Made by a program: the position numbers and the translations under genes
In this document: piece after piece, positions 1-7,925 of the stretch
How the letters are laid out: each line of letters opens with the position of its first letter
Position numbering within the stretch: the stretch's first letter is position 1
Notes under the pieces: model-generated
Told to the model about the DNA's origin: nothing
Databases searched by the model: none
The model's input: only the letters and a program-made list of their open reading frames with translations
Origin: an uncultured Chloroflexota bacterium
GTDB lineage: Bacteria; Chloroflexota; Anaerolineae; Anaerolineales; Anaerolineaceae
DNA length: 64,000 nt
Assembly (NCBI GenBank): GCA_902791025.1
Contig: CADATZ010000011.1
Location: 1 to 64,000, forward strand
Reading direction: 5' to 3'

Positions 1-95
1 TGAAACATCAGCAGTATGAAGATGAGATTCAGGATTATGACAAGATCCCGGGGACGGAGCTGCGGTATGACGATATTTATCCTTTGAGTCAGTAG
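1..95 (+). CDS. Partial CDS, C-terminal end, unknown product
   Basis: The window opens inside a plus-strand gene. Thirty codons are visible and end with TAG at 93-95. The tail is acidic and tyrosine-rich (ends YDDIYPLSQ). I do not recognise the family from so little sequence. Its stop codon lies at the start of a 7-nt repeat array, as for several other genes in this window. Confidence 0.55.
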   Translation, partial: KHQQYEDEIQDYDKIPGTELRYDDIYPLSQ

Positions 96-122
96 GCAGT
101 AGAATATAGGAAATAGGAAATC
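91..122 (+). repeat. Degenerate 7-nt (heptad) array
   Basis: Units such as AATAGGA repeat with period 7. The array starts at the stop codon of the partial gene and its TAG-bearing strand is that gene's coding strand. Same family as the arrays at 2404, 7817, 28531, 38939, 41124, 41191, 54947 and 63134. Confidence 0.6.
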
Positions 123-174
123 GTTCAAAAAGCCGGAGTCCGGAGGGATTTCGGCTGCCTCAGGTTAAGGATGG

Positions 175-339
175 GCACCGGGCCGGGTACCGAACGAGCA
201 CCAGCCCATTTACCTGATGCCGCGAAGTCGGCACAAGTGAGTGGTCACCGAGTTGCGTCAATCGTTAGGCAGGTTTTAGCGTAACTCAGTTGCCGGGAAT
301 TTGTTGCGGCGAAGCCCGCACAAATTCCCGGCCCGGTGC
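175..339. repeat. Composite palindromic intergenic element
   Basis: A perfect 13-bp inverted repeat (GCACCGGGCCGGG at 175-187 and its complement at 327-339) encloses a second palindrome at 295-328 whose arms are GGGAATTTGT and ACAAATTCCC. The inner parts (gccgcgaagtcggc, gcggcgaagcccgc) resemble the centre of the 68-bp dispersed palindrome. A related GCACCGGGCC core recurs at 43785. No gene is seen in 96-352. Confidence 0.6.
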
Positions 340-352
340 TTTATTAATTTGA

Positions 353-1054
353 TTATTCAGCAGTGAAAGTGATGGTTACCGAAGCATTTACGATCAGTTT
401 CGCGGCCTGGACAACAGTACCCGCGTCTGCCGCGGCTTCAAGAGTATCGATTCCCTTGGCATAGACATTCCCGACATTGTTCTCGTAGCTGAATACGCCG
501 CCTTCGGAAATGGTCTCGATACCGGCGATCTCCAGTCCGGAGGCTTCCGCGAGGATCCCGGCTTTATTTGAAGCATCCGCGACAGCCATTTTCAGGGCTT
601 CATTTTTCGCTTCTTCTGTATCGGACGCAGAGAAGGAGATGCCGTTCAGGGTATTCGCTCCGGCGGCAAATGCGGCGTCGATAAGGGCACCGACTTTCTC
701 CATATCAGTGACTTTGATGGCAAGCGTAGAGCTGGCATTGTAAGCAGCCAGCTGATCCTGTCCGTTCTGATAATCGTAGATGGCATAAATGTTGATGAAC
801 TCTGTGTTGATGTTCTCTTCTTTTATCCCTTGTTCAGTCAGGACCGTCCGAATCGCGGCAATGGCCTCATTCACCTTTTGCTGTGCTTTCAGAACATTCT
901 TGTCACGGGCTTCAACGCCCAGGGAAATGACAGCCGTATCGGCACTGACACGGATCTCACCGGTTCCATTCACAGTGATCTTGGTTTCAGCCATGGCCGG
1001 AACAGCCGCGAGCATCATAAACAACGCAAGAAACAGTAAAAACACTTTTTTCAT
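353..1054 (-). CDS. Secreted SIMPL-domain (DUF541) protein
   Basis: A 233-residue exported protein of the SIMPL/DUF541 family, whose members are periplasmic or extracellular, form oligomers and have no firmly established enzymatic role. Residues 1-24 are a typical signal peptide (MKK, hydrophobic stretch, AMA cleavage). The mature part carries the family pattern: the early VNGTGEIRVSADTA segment, the central LAIKVTDMEKVGALIDAA, and alanine-rich helices near KNEALKMAVADASNKAG. I chose ATG 1054 over an upstream TTG because GAAAGG lies about 10 nt before it. It is a single gene facing away from the operon that starts at 1370. Confidence 0.88.
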   Translation of the reverse strand: MKKVFLLFLALFMMLAAVPAMAETKITVNGTGEIRVSADTAVISLGVEARDKNVLKAQQKVNEAIAAIRTVLTEQGIKEENINTEFINIYAIYDYQNGQDQLAAYNASSTLAIKVTDMEKVGALIDAAFAAGANTLNGISFSASDTEEAKNEALKMAVADASNKAGILAEASGLEIAGIETISEGGVFSYENNVGNVYAKGIDTLEAAADAGTVVQAAKLIVNASVTITFTAE

Positions 1055-1159
1055 AATCAATTTTCCTTTCTTGTGACTTTCGTCACATTCAACTATACGA
1101 TAGCTGATCTGAAAAAGTTCCTTTATTCTGAATTATTCTATCATATTATACTTGCCTGT

Positions 1160-1228
1160 GACGCACATGGGGACAGGCACGCTCGTGTTGGCTCCGCGGC
1201 ACAAGATGCCAATCCCCATGTGCTCCGT
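1160..1228 (+). repeat. 68-bp dispersed palindrome, copy 1
   Basis: Outer arms GCACATGGGGACAGGCA and TGCCAATCCCCATGTGC surround an inner palindrome with a GC-rich loop. It sits in the 315-bp gap between divergent genes at 1054 and 1370. The rest of the gap is AT-rich and shows no gene. The plus orientation here is defined by the GACGCACATGGGGACAGGCAC end coming first. Confidence 0.85.
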
Positions 1229-1369
1229 GAATAGTAAATGTGCGGATAATCTTATTTTTTTACTGCTTTTCTTCCATCTTGATTATTCATGGGCAGAATG
1301 TTATAATTCGTATACAGTTTATTTTGAAATTATTGCAGTTTATCTTCTTTTTCGGAAAGGGTGGATTTT

Positions 1370-2419
1370 ATGACAATTCGAATTGGTATGATCGGGTGCG
1401 GAAAGATTGCTCAGGTTCGTCATATCCCTGAATATGCGGATAACCCCGATGCGGAATTACGCGGATTCTTTGATCTTTCTCTGGAACGGGCACAGGAAAT
1501 GGCCGTGAAATACGGCGGAAAGGCTTATGCAACGGCGGAAGAATTGCTTTCTGCTCCCGATATCGACGCGGTGTCGGTCTGCGTGGCGAACAATGCCCAC
1601 GCGGAGCTGACCATCAAAGCACTGCGGGCAGGAAAACATGTGCTCTGTGAAAAACCGATGGCTGTCACCCTGGAAGATTGTGAAGCAATGGTCGCGGAAG
1701 CCAAAAAGGCCGGGAAGTTCCTGATGATCGGTCACAACCAACGCCTGGCGAAAGCTCACATGATGGCGAAGAAACTCATTGATGAAGGTCTGATCGGGCG
1801 TATTATCACCTTCCGCACCACCTTCGGTCATGGCGGGCCGGAAACCTGGTCCATCACTCCCGGTAAAAATGTCTGGTTTTTCGACAAAAAACGGGCTGCC
1901 ATGGGCGCCATGGCGGATCTTGGCGTTCATAAGACTGATCTGATCCAGTTCCTGACCGGACAAAACGTGGTGCGAACCACTGCCCGTCTGGCAACGCTTG
2001 ACAAACGAGGAGCCGATGGCGAACTGATCGGTGTGGATGACAACGCAGTCTGCATTTATGAGATGTCCGGCGGGATCCTCGGCACCATGACCGCTTCCTG
2101 GACATATTACGGCGCGGAGGATAATTCCACCATTCTTTATGGGGAGAAGGGTATCATGCGTATATATGATGACCCGGCTCATTCCATCGTTGTGACGATG
2201 GCGGACGGGACGAAGATTTCCTATGATGTGGAAGCGATCCAGACGAATGACAATCAGACAAAATCCGGTGTGATCGATCTGTGGATGAAGTCCCTGACGA
2301 CCAATACGCCGCCGGAGATCTCCGGTGAATCTGCTTTAGCCGCGATGCGCGCGGTCTTTGCCTCTATCCGGTCCTCAGAAATCGGGCAGGCGGTGGAGAT
2401 ACCGGAGAATAGGATATAG
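1370..2419 (+). CDS. Gfo/Idh/MocA family NAD(P)-dependent oxidoreductase
   Basis: A 349-residue oxidoreductase, probably acting on a sugar, inositol or sugar acid in the cytoplasm. The Rossmann dinucleotide motif GCGKIA is at the N-terminus, and the family EKP signature (CEKPMAVT) supplies the usual catalytic-site lysine near residue 93. The C-terminal alpha/beta domain follows (GHGGPETW, ADLGVHKTDL). GTG 1361 is possible, but ATG 1370 is better spaced from GGAAAGGGTGG. It starts a same-strand run with two TIM-barrel isomerases, a second Gfo/Idh/MocA enzyme and an N-acetyltransferase. That context suggests catabolism or interconversion of a cyclitol or keto-sugar; the exact substrate cannot be read from sequence. 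Confidence 0.9.
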   Translation: MTIRIGMIGCGKIAQVRHIPEYADNPDAELRGFFDLSLERAQEMAVKYGGKAYATAEELLSAPDIDAVSVCVANNAHAELTIKALRAGKHVLCEKPMAVTLEDCEAMVAEAKKAGKFLMIGHNQRLAKAHMMAKKLIDEGLIGRIITFRTTFGHGGPETWSITPGKNVWFFDKKRAAMGAMADLGVHKTDLIQFLTGQNVVRTTARLATLDKRGADGELIGVDDNAVCIYEMSGGILGTMTASWTYYGAEDNSTILYGEKGIMRIYDDPAHSIVVTMADGTKISYDVEAIQTNDNQTKSGVIDLWMKSLTTNTPPEISGESALAAMRAVFASIRSSEIGQAVEIPENRI

Positions 2420-2428
2420 GATATAGGG
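2404..2428 (+). repeat. Heptad array at the 3' end of the oxidoreductase gene
   Basis: Units GGATATA, GGATATA, GGGA follow with period 7 and supply the TAG stop of the upstream gene at 2417-2419. Confidence 0.65.
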
Positions 2429-2452
2429 ACAGTCGCCTTCGGCAACAGTCCC
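2426..2452 (+). repeat. Short hairpin repeat (GGGACAGTCGCC type), copy 1
   Basis: GGGACagtcGCC ttc GGCaacaGTCCC forms an interrupted hairpin between two co-directional genes. A near-identical element is at 31405-31433. It has no T-tract, so it is not a classical terminator. Confidence 0.6.
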
Positions 2453-2473
2453 TGGGAATGGAAAGGATATACG

Positions 2474-3397
2474 ATGATCAAATTTGGGTTACTTACAGCG
2501 ATCCTTGATGGTTGGACTTACGAAGAGGCGGTGGATATCGCCGCGGAGATGGGTTTTAAATGTTTAGAGGTGGCCTGCTGGCCTGCGGGAAAAGCGGAAC
2601 GGCGCTATGCCGGTGTCTCCCATATTGACGCGGAACGTGTTCTTGAAGACGAAGAATATGCCAAGCATGTACTGGATTACGCGGGAAAGAAAGGAATTCA
2701 AATTTCCTCGCTTGCCTTTTATCCCAACACCATGGATCCGGACCTCGAAAAACGCGCCGCTGCCATCGACCATCTCAAGACACTGATCAAGGCTTCGGCA
2801 AAGCTCGGCGTTAATATGGTCACTACTTTTATCGGCCGCGACCAGTATAAATCTGTCGAGGAAAATATCGAGCTCTTCAAGCAGATCTGGCCGGATATCA
2901 TTGCACTCGCGGAAGAAAATGGCGTGAAGGTCGGCATCGAAAACTGCCCGATGCTCTTCGGTCCGGAACAATGGCCCGGCGGGCAGAACCTGATGTGCAC
3001 ACCGGCAATTTACCGCAGACTCTTTGAGATCATTCCTTCTCCGAATTTCGGACTGAATTTTGATCCCAGCCACTATGTCTGGCAGCAGCTCGATTACCTG
3101 CGGACGATCTATGAATTCAAGGACCGCCTGTTCCATATCCATTTCAAGGATATCAAGCTCTACCCCGATAAACTGGCGGACTGCGGCGTGTTGGCTTATC
3201 CGCTGGATTACATGTCCCCGAAGATACCGGGACTGGGCGATGTGGATTGGGGTGCTTTCATCTCCGCCTTAAACGATATCCGCTATAATGGCTGTGCCGT
3301 GATTGAGGTGGAGGACAAGGCCTTTGAAGGCAGCCGGGAAGACATTCTGGATTCGATCCGGATCTCCAAGCACTATCTGGATAATTTCCTCGCCTGA
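2474..3397 (+). CDS. Sugar phosphate isomerase/epimerase, xylose isomerase-like TIM barrel
   Basis: A 307-residue member of the AP-endonuclease-2/xylose-isomerase-like TIM-barrel superfamily (IolE/IolI, tagatose epimerase relatives). Metal-binding positions are visible at strand ends: Glu in GIENCP, Asp and His in NFDPSH, His in FHIHFKD and Glu in VIEVED. The ATG is preceded by GGAAAGG at a good distance. It lies 54 bp after the oxidoreductase and 28 bp before a paralogous isomerase, so the three are probably co-transcribed. Epimerisation or isomerisation of a keto-sugar or inosose is inferred from family and neighbours; the substrate is open. Confidence 0.87.
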   Translation: MIKFGLLTAILDGWTYEEAVDIAAEMGFKCLEVACWPAGKAERRYAGVSHIDAERVLEDEEYAKHVLDYAGKKGIQISSLAFYPNTMDPDLEKRAAAIDHLKTLIKASAKLGVNMVTTFIGRDQYKSVEENIELFKQIWPDIIALAEENGVKVGIENCPMLFGPEQWPGGQNLMCTPAIYRRLFEIIPSPNFGLNFDPSHYVWQQLDYLRTIYEFKDRLFHIHFKDIKLYPDKLADCGVLAYPLDYMSPKIPGLGDVDWGAFISALNDIRYNGCAVIEVEDKAFEGSREDILDSIRISKHYLDNFLA

Positions 3398-3425
3398 GAA
3401 AGGGAGCGGAAAGAAAGGACGAACC

Positions 3426-4241
3426 ATGAAAAAACGGATCATCGCCGTAAATTCCAATTGTTATCATGGCTTTTCGATCGAAGAGGCAATTGCCGGGACC
3501 AAAGCTGCCGGTTTTCATTATATCGAACTGACCGCCACCAAAGGCTGGACGGAACACGTTTTTCCGGATCAATCCTTTGCCCGGCTGCTGGAGGTTCAGC
3601 GGCTTTTAGAGGCAAATGAGCTCATTCCCTTCGCTATGAGCGGCCATACCAACCTGATGGACCCGGACCGGGAACAGGATTTCCGCAATAACATCCGGCT
3701 GGCGAAGTTTTTCGGTGCTGAGTATATCGTTTCCTCGATCGGTGAGGCACATTTGAAAGACAATACCATTGCCTCCAATGAGGTGACTGCTGCCCGGATC
3801 GCGAAGCTGGTGCCGGAACTGGAGAAACTGGACATGAAGCTGGTCCTTGAGGTTCATGGTGATCATGGAACCGGTGCGGTTTTGAATGAGATCTGCGGTA
3901 TGGTCGGTTCGGACCGGGTGCTGATCAATTATGACACTGCCAATGCTATTTTCTACGGTGATGTGGATGTGCCGTCTGATATGCGCGGTTGTCTGGACCG
4001 TATCGGCTATGTGCATCTCAAGGACAAAGCCGGTGGGCGTAAGGAATGGAATTTTCCGGCTCTGGGTAAGGGTTATGTTCCCTTCCCGGAGATATTTGCC
4101 ATGATGGATGAGGCGGATAATCTAAGTCCTTATTCCATCGAGATCGAGTTCACGCAGGCTGGTCCGAAGGATCTTGCCGAGGTCAATCAGGCAGTGATGG
4201 ATTCGGCAGAATATCTTCGTAGTCAAGGGTTTGAGTTGTAA
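3426..4241 (+). CDS. Second sugar phosphate isomerase/epimerase (TIM barrel)
   Basis: A 271-residue TIM-barrel protein of the same superfamily as its upstream neighbour, but clearly divergent. Candidate metal ligands are Glu in VLEVHGDHG, Asp in LINYDTAN, His in YVHLKDK and Glu in IEIEF. The reading frame stays open upstream into the preceding gene. ATG 3426 is chosen because GGAAAGAAAGGA lies just before it and the protein then starts with a normal first beta strand (KKRIIAVNSNCYHG). Two non-identical isomerases plus two Gfo/Idh/MocA dehydrogenases suggest a multi-step oxidise-epimerise-reduce route for one sugar or cyclitol. Confidence 0.86.
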   Translation: MKKRIIAVNSNCYHGFSIEEAIAGTKAAGFHYIELTATKGWTEHVFPDQSFARLLEVQRLLEANELIPFAMSGHTNLMDPDREQDFRNNIRLAKFFGAEYIVSSIGEAHLKDNTIASNEVTAARIAKLVPELEKLDMKLVLEVHGDHGTGAVLNEICGMVGSDRVLINYDTANAIFYGDVDVPSDMRGCLDRIGYVHLKDKAGGRKEWNFPALGKGYVPFPEIFAMMDEADNLSPYSIEIEFTQAGPKDLAEVNQAVMDSAEYLRSQGFEL

Positions 4242-4271
4242 TTAAATTGTCTTGTATCAGTACCCGCATTG

Positions 4272-4339
4272 TCGCACATGGGGACAGGCACGTTTGTGCG
4301 GACTGCGCCGCACAAAATGCCAGTCCCCATGCGCTCCGG
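4272..4339 (+). repeat. 68-bp dispersed palindrome, copy 2
   Basis: Full-length copy, plus orientation, lying between two co-directional plus-strand genes. Outer arms GCACATGGGGACAGGCA and TGCCAGTCCCCATGCGC. Confidence 0.85.
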
Positions 4340-4355
4340 GTAAAGGAAGAATTAT

Positions 4356-5345
4356 ATGAATAAAATTCGCGTGGGATTGGTTGGAACCGGCGGAATGGGG
4401 AAGGTGCATTACGCCAACTATCAGCATCTGCCGGAGGATTATGAAGTCGTAGCGGTCTGTGACAATTCGGAAGCTTCCGCGCAAGTGGCGAAGGCATGGA
4501 ATGTGCGCCGGTATCTGCATCTGGCGGACATGCTGGATGCGGAGGATGTGGACGTTGTAGACGTCTGCACTCCAACCTTTCTGCATCATGATATGGTGAT
4601 GGAGAGCCTTTCCCACGGAAAAACAACGATCACCGAAAAGCCAATCGCGCTTTCGCTTCACGACGCCCGCGAGATGCTTGACGAAGCGGAAAAACAGGGC
4701 TGCCAGCTCTACGTCGCACAGGTGCTGCAGTTCACAAAAGAAGTGCAGGCACTTCGGGAGGCAGTGAAGAGCGGCGTTTACGGAAAACCGCTGGATGCTT
4801 ATTTTGAGCGTCTTTCCGCCTGTCCCCGCTGGGCAGCGGACGGCTGGCTGTTTGATGTGAAGAAATCCGGCCTGCTGCCGTACGACCTGCATATCCATGA
4901 CCTGGATGTGATCGTTTCCCTTTTCGGCAAGCCGGAAAGTTTTTCCTTCACATCCTGTCAGGGCGTGGGTAAGAACTATCCGGAGCAGTTCCGCGTGAAT
5001 TATAACTATGGTGATCTGCATGTCGGCGGGGAAGCTGCCTGGTTCAATGCGGATATCCCCTGGACTGCCCGCTGGCGTGTGTATTTTGAAAACGGCATGA
5101 TGATCAACGACGGTACGACGCTCAAGGCGTATCAGTTTGATCATGAACCGGTGGTCTTTGATACTACGGATGAAGTGATGGTTTCGACAGGGATCAATGT
5201 GCCTCCCTGCGGCTGGTATTACAACGAGCTGAAGCATTTTGCTGAATGTATCCGTGAGAACAAGCCAACGCCTTACGTCACCCGGGATCAGCTGCTGACC
5301 GTTATGGAGATTCTGGAGGAGATTTCGGAGCAATGGAGAAAGTAG
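4356..5345 (+). CDS. Gfo/Idh/MocA family oxidoreductase (second)
   Basis: A 329-residue NAD(P)-dependent dehydrogenase. The Rossmann motif is GTGGMGKVH at residues 10-18 and the EKP motif is TEKPIALS near residue 90. The C-terminal domain includes DLHIHDLDVI, the usual region of the substrate-binding histidine. AAAGGAAG precedes the ATG. It ends 13 nt inside the next gene, so the two are translationally coupled. It shares fold, not close sequence, with the oxidoreductase at 1370 and probably acts on another intermediate of the same pathway. Confidence 0.9.
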   Translation: MNKIRVGLVGTGGMGKVHYANYQHLPEDYEVVAVCDNSEASAQVAKAWNVRRYLHLADMLDAEDVDVVDVCTPTFLHHDMVMESLSHGKTTITEKPIALSLHDAREMLDEAEKQGCQLYVAQVLQFTKEVQALREAVKSGVYGKPLDAYFERLSACPRWAADGWLFDVKKSGLLPYDLHIHDLDVIVSLFGKPESFSFTSCQGVGKNYPEQFRVNYNYGDLHVGGEAAWFNADIPWTARWRVYFENGMMINDGTTLKAYQFDHEPVVFDTTDEVMVSTGINVPPCGWYYNELKHFAECIRENKPTPYVTRDQLLTVMEILEEISEQWRK

Positions 5346-6088
5346 AGGCTTATTTCCGTCGGATCGGACTGGAAATGCCTGCGAAAATCGTGCCGGATTC
5401 GGAACTTCTGCAAAAACTGCAGTTCGCTCATTGTACGACGGTTCCTTATGAGAATCTGGACATTATCCGCGGTATTCCCTTGTCTTTGGATCCGGATGAT
5501 CTTTATGAAAAGATCGTCGTGCGCCGCAGAGGCGGGTTCTGCTTTGAATTGAACGGTTTGTTCGGCTGGCTGCTGCGGCAGCTGGGGTATGAGGTGACGG
5601 ATGTGGCTGCGCGGTACCTGCGAGGGGAGTCAGCGATTCCCATGCGGCGTCATCGTGTGCTGATCGTTCGCGCTGTTGATGGGTTATGGTGCTGTGATGT
5701 CGGTATCGGTGAAGTCTGTCCGCGGTATCCGCTGTGGCTGGAAGCGGGAGTCGGTCAGCCTCAGTTTGATGAGTGCTACCGTTTTGATAAGGATCCATTC
5801 CTTGGCTGGCTGTTGATGGACAAGCGTCATGGGGAATGGCGGCGGTTTTATTCCTTTACCGAAGAGCCGCAGCTGGACGTGGATTTTGTCGCCCCGACGT
5901 TTTACTGTGAAAAACACCCGGATTCGCCCTTTTTCCCGGACGAGATGTTTTCGCTCAAGACGTCGGAAGGCCGCATTACATTGGACGGTCACGTGTTCAA
6001 GGAGTTCCGAAACGGGACTGTGACAGTTAGTGAACTCACAGACGAGGAACTTCCTGATGCTTACCGCAGGTTCGGGTTGGAATATTGA
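5333..6088 (+). CDS. nat: Arylamine N-acetyltransferase
   Basis: A 251-residue NAT-family enzyme that transfers an acetyl group from acetyl-CoA to aromatic amines and hydrazines through a cysteine intermediate. The catalytic triad is complete: Cys70 in RRGGFCFELN, His107 in MRRHRVLIV and Asp122 in WCCDVGIG. The N-terminal PYENLDI segment is also typical. Length is slightly below the usual 260-280. The start overlaps the previous gene by 13 nt, so the enzyme is made from the sugar-oxidoreductase mRNA. An acetylation step on an amino-sugar-like product is possible, but NATs are often simply detoxifying. Confidence 0.92.
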   Translation: MEKVEAYFRRIGLEMPAKIVPDSELLQKLQFAHCTTVPYENLDIIRGIPLSLDPDDLYEKIVVRRRGGFCFELNGLFGWLLRQLGYEVTDVAARYLRGESAIPMRRHRVLIVRAVDGLWCCDVGIGEVCPRYPLWLEAGVGQPQFDECYRFDKDPFLGWLLMDKRHGEWRRFYSFTEEPQLDVDFVAPTFYCEKHPDSPFFPDEMFSLKTSEGRITLDGHVFKEFRNGTVTVSELTDEELPDAYRRFGLEY

Positions 6089-6156
6089 CAGGAGTAATTT
6101 AATTGGTATAATAGAACAAAATAATGAACTGATGAACTCACGGAGGCTGATCGTAT

Positions 6157-6741
6157 ATGCATCCTGTACCTATTTATTACGAGAACAGTGAAACAGAAGC
6201 GAACTTTGACAATATAACACACAGCACACATATCAATCAAAATTCGTCCAGAGATGGCCGCTGGCATCCGGAACCGCGTGAGAACGTTCATTCGGTTACG
6301 GTTTCCCCGGAGCAATGGATCGAGTTGTTCCCTGAGGGTAATTACAGTGAATATGAATCCGATTTTCGGGAAGTAGAAAGGCGTTATAATGAAGACAGAA
6401 CGGCCTTTTATGCAGCCGATATTCAGGATCCGGAGCTGATTCCCTGTGCGGAACAGCTTCAGGAAACATTGGCGGAGCTGATGACTGCGGCACGGCTGCT
6501 TTTCGATAAAATCGGGAATACGCCGGAACTGAAGGTTTGTGCACTTGCGATTATGAACCGCATCTCGAAGGATTGTTATTCACTGGAGGATGCCGTCAGT
6601 AAGCACGCGAAACTTATGGAAGAACGTTATCCGGATGATGAGATCCTTAAGGCGGATCTGACGGAAATTGACAGCTTGTTTCTGGATTTTTATCTGGATG
6701 TGTATAATACGATGGGTAGATATCGGAAGAAGAGGAATTAG
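6157..6741 (+). CDS. Hypothetical protein, mostly helical, 194 aa
   Basis: I do not recognise this protein. It has a hydrophilic, probably disordered N-terminal third (many Asn, His, Glu) and then amphipathic helices (LQETLAELMTAARLLFDKI; LTEIDSLFLDFYLDVYNTMGRY). There is no signal peptide or membrane segment. A good Shine-Dalgarno (GGAGG) precedes ATG 6157. It stands alone between the NAT operon and the nucleotide-sugar genes, 68 bp and 69 bp from its neighbours. Confidence 0.7.
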   Translation: MHPVPIYYENSETEANFDNITHSTHINQNSSRDGRWHPEPRENVHSVTVSPEQWIELFPEGNYSEYESDFREVERRYNEDRTAFYAADIQDPELIPCAEQLQETLAELMTAARLLFDKIGNTPELKVCALAIMNRISKDCYSLEDAVSKHAKLMEERYPDDEILKADLTEIDSLFLDFYLDVYNTMGRYRKKRN

Positions 6742-6810
6742 AAATCCTATGGCAGGAATCCTGTTCAGTAAATTCCGGTTCCTGATTTCGGATCAAAACG
6801 AGGAGAATTT

Positions 6811-7833
6811 ATGAATTACTTTGTGACCGGCGGAGCCGGATTTATCGGCAGCAACTTTATTTTTCATATGCTGCGGGAACATCCGGAGGATCGGATCGTC
6901 TGCCTGGATAAACTGACTTATGCAGGGAATCTTTCAACCCTTTCTCCGGTGATGAACGATCCGCATTTCCGCTTTTGTAAAGTAGATATCTGTGACCGCG
7001 AAGCTGTGAACCGTCTGTTTGATGAGGAACATCCGGACGCAGTTGTAAATTTCGCAGCGGAAAGTCATGTGGATCGTTCGATCGAAGATCCCGGAATTTT
7101 CCTTCAAACCAATATTATAGGTACTTCGGTGCTGATGGATGCCTGTCGTTCTCATGGCAATGTTCGTTATCATCAGGTCAGTACGGATGAGGTTTATGGA
7201 GATCTTCCATTGGATCGACCGGATCTGTTTTTCACAGAGACAACTCCTATTCATACATCCAGCCCCTATTCTTCATCGAAGGCATCGGCAGACCTGCTGG
7301 TTCTGGCTTATTACCGAACCTATGGATTACCGGTGACTATCAGCCGATGTTCCAACAATTACGGCCCTTATCACTTTCCAGAAAAGCTGATACCTTTGAT
7401 GATCATCAACTGCCTGCACGATAAGCCTCTCCCGGTTTATGGAGAAGGTCTGAATGTCCGTGACTGGCTTTATGTGGAGGATCATTGCCGGGCCATTGAT
7501 CTGATCCTGCAGAAAGGGCGGATCGGTGAGGTATATAATGTCGGCGGACATAACGAGATGCGAAATATTGATATTGTCAAGCTGATCATCCATGAACTGG
7601 GAAAGAGTGAAGACCTCATTACATATGTTGCAGACCGGAAGGGTCATGACCTGCGTTATGCCATCGATCCTGAGAAAATCCATGCGGAGCTTGGCTGGCT
7701 GCCGGAGACAAAATTTGCGGATGGGATCAAGAAGACGATCCGCTGGTATCTGGACAATGAAGACTGGTGGAAGCCGATCATTTCTGGTGAATATCAGCAT
7801 TATTATGAGAAGATGTACGGGAATAGGGAATAG
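6811..7833 (+). CDS. rfbB: dTDP-glucose 4,6-dehydratase
   Basis: A 340-residue extended SDR enzyme converting dTDP-glucose to dTDP-4-keto-6-deoxyglucose. Visible features are the NAD motif TGGAGFIGS at residues 6-14, the dehydratase catalytic pair in STDEVYG (Asp126, Glu127) and the SDR Tyr153-x-x-x-Lys157 in SPYSSSKAS. Length matches the family. GAGGAG precedes the ATG. It opens the surface-polysaccharide locus. No rfbA, rfbC or rfbD is in the window, so the rest of a dTDP-rhamnose pathway must be elsewhere or the 4-keto sugar is used differently. The stop codon falls in a heptad array. Confidence 0.95.
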   Translation: MNYFVTGGAGFIGSNFIFHMLREHPEDRIVCLDKLTYAGNLSTLSPVMNDPHFRFCKVDICDREAVNRLFDEEHPDAVVNFAAESHVDRSIEDPGIFLQTNIIGTSVLMDACRSHGNVRYHQVSTDEVYGDLPLDRPDLFFTETTPIHTSSPYSSSKASADLLVLAYYRTYGLPVTISRCSNNYGPYHFPEKLIPLMIINCLHDKPLPVYGEGLNVRDWLYVEDHCRAIDLILQKGRIGEVYNVGGHNEMRNIDIVKLIIHELGKSEDLITYVADRKGHDLRYAIDPEKIHAELGWLPETKFADGIKKTIRWYLDNEDWWKPIISGEYQHYYEKMYGNRE

Positions 7834-7915
7834 AGGATAGGTATTAGGTGTTTGGTGTTAACAATACCTCCTTGATCCTTGTTCCTTTATCCTTGCTCCT
7901 TGATCCTGATAAAAC
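7817..7915 (+). repeat. Long heptad array, purine-rich then pyrimidine-rich
   Basis: Fourteen period-7 units, first GGGAATA/GGTATTA/GGTGTTT, then on the same strand CTCCTTG/ATCCTTG/TTCCTTT. The first part carries the TAG stop of rfbB at 7831-7833; the last part runs up to the ribosome site of fcl. The switch of strand character inside one in-phase array is unusual. Confidence 0.75.
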
Positions 7916-7925
7916 AGAGGAAACC

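Noticed and set aside
1354..1370. GTG 1361 as start of the first oxidoreductase
   Set aside because: ATG 1370 gives the canonical N-terminal strand and better ribosome-site spacing.
2426..2452. Hairpin read as a rho-independent terminator
   Set aside because: No T-tract, and a co-transcribed gene starts 22 bp later.
4257..5333. 358-codon minus-strand frame opposite the second Gfo/Idh/MocA gene
   Set aside because: Antisense shadow; the plus-strand gene has full family motifs and a ribosome site.
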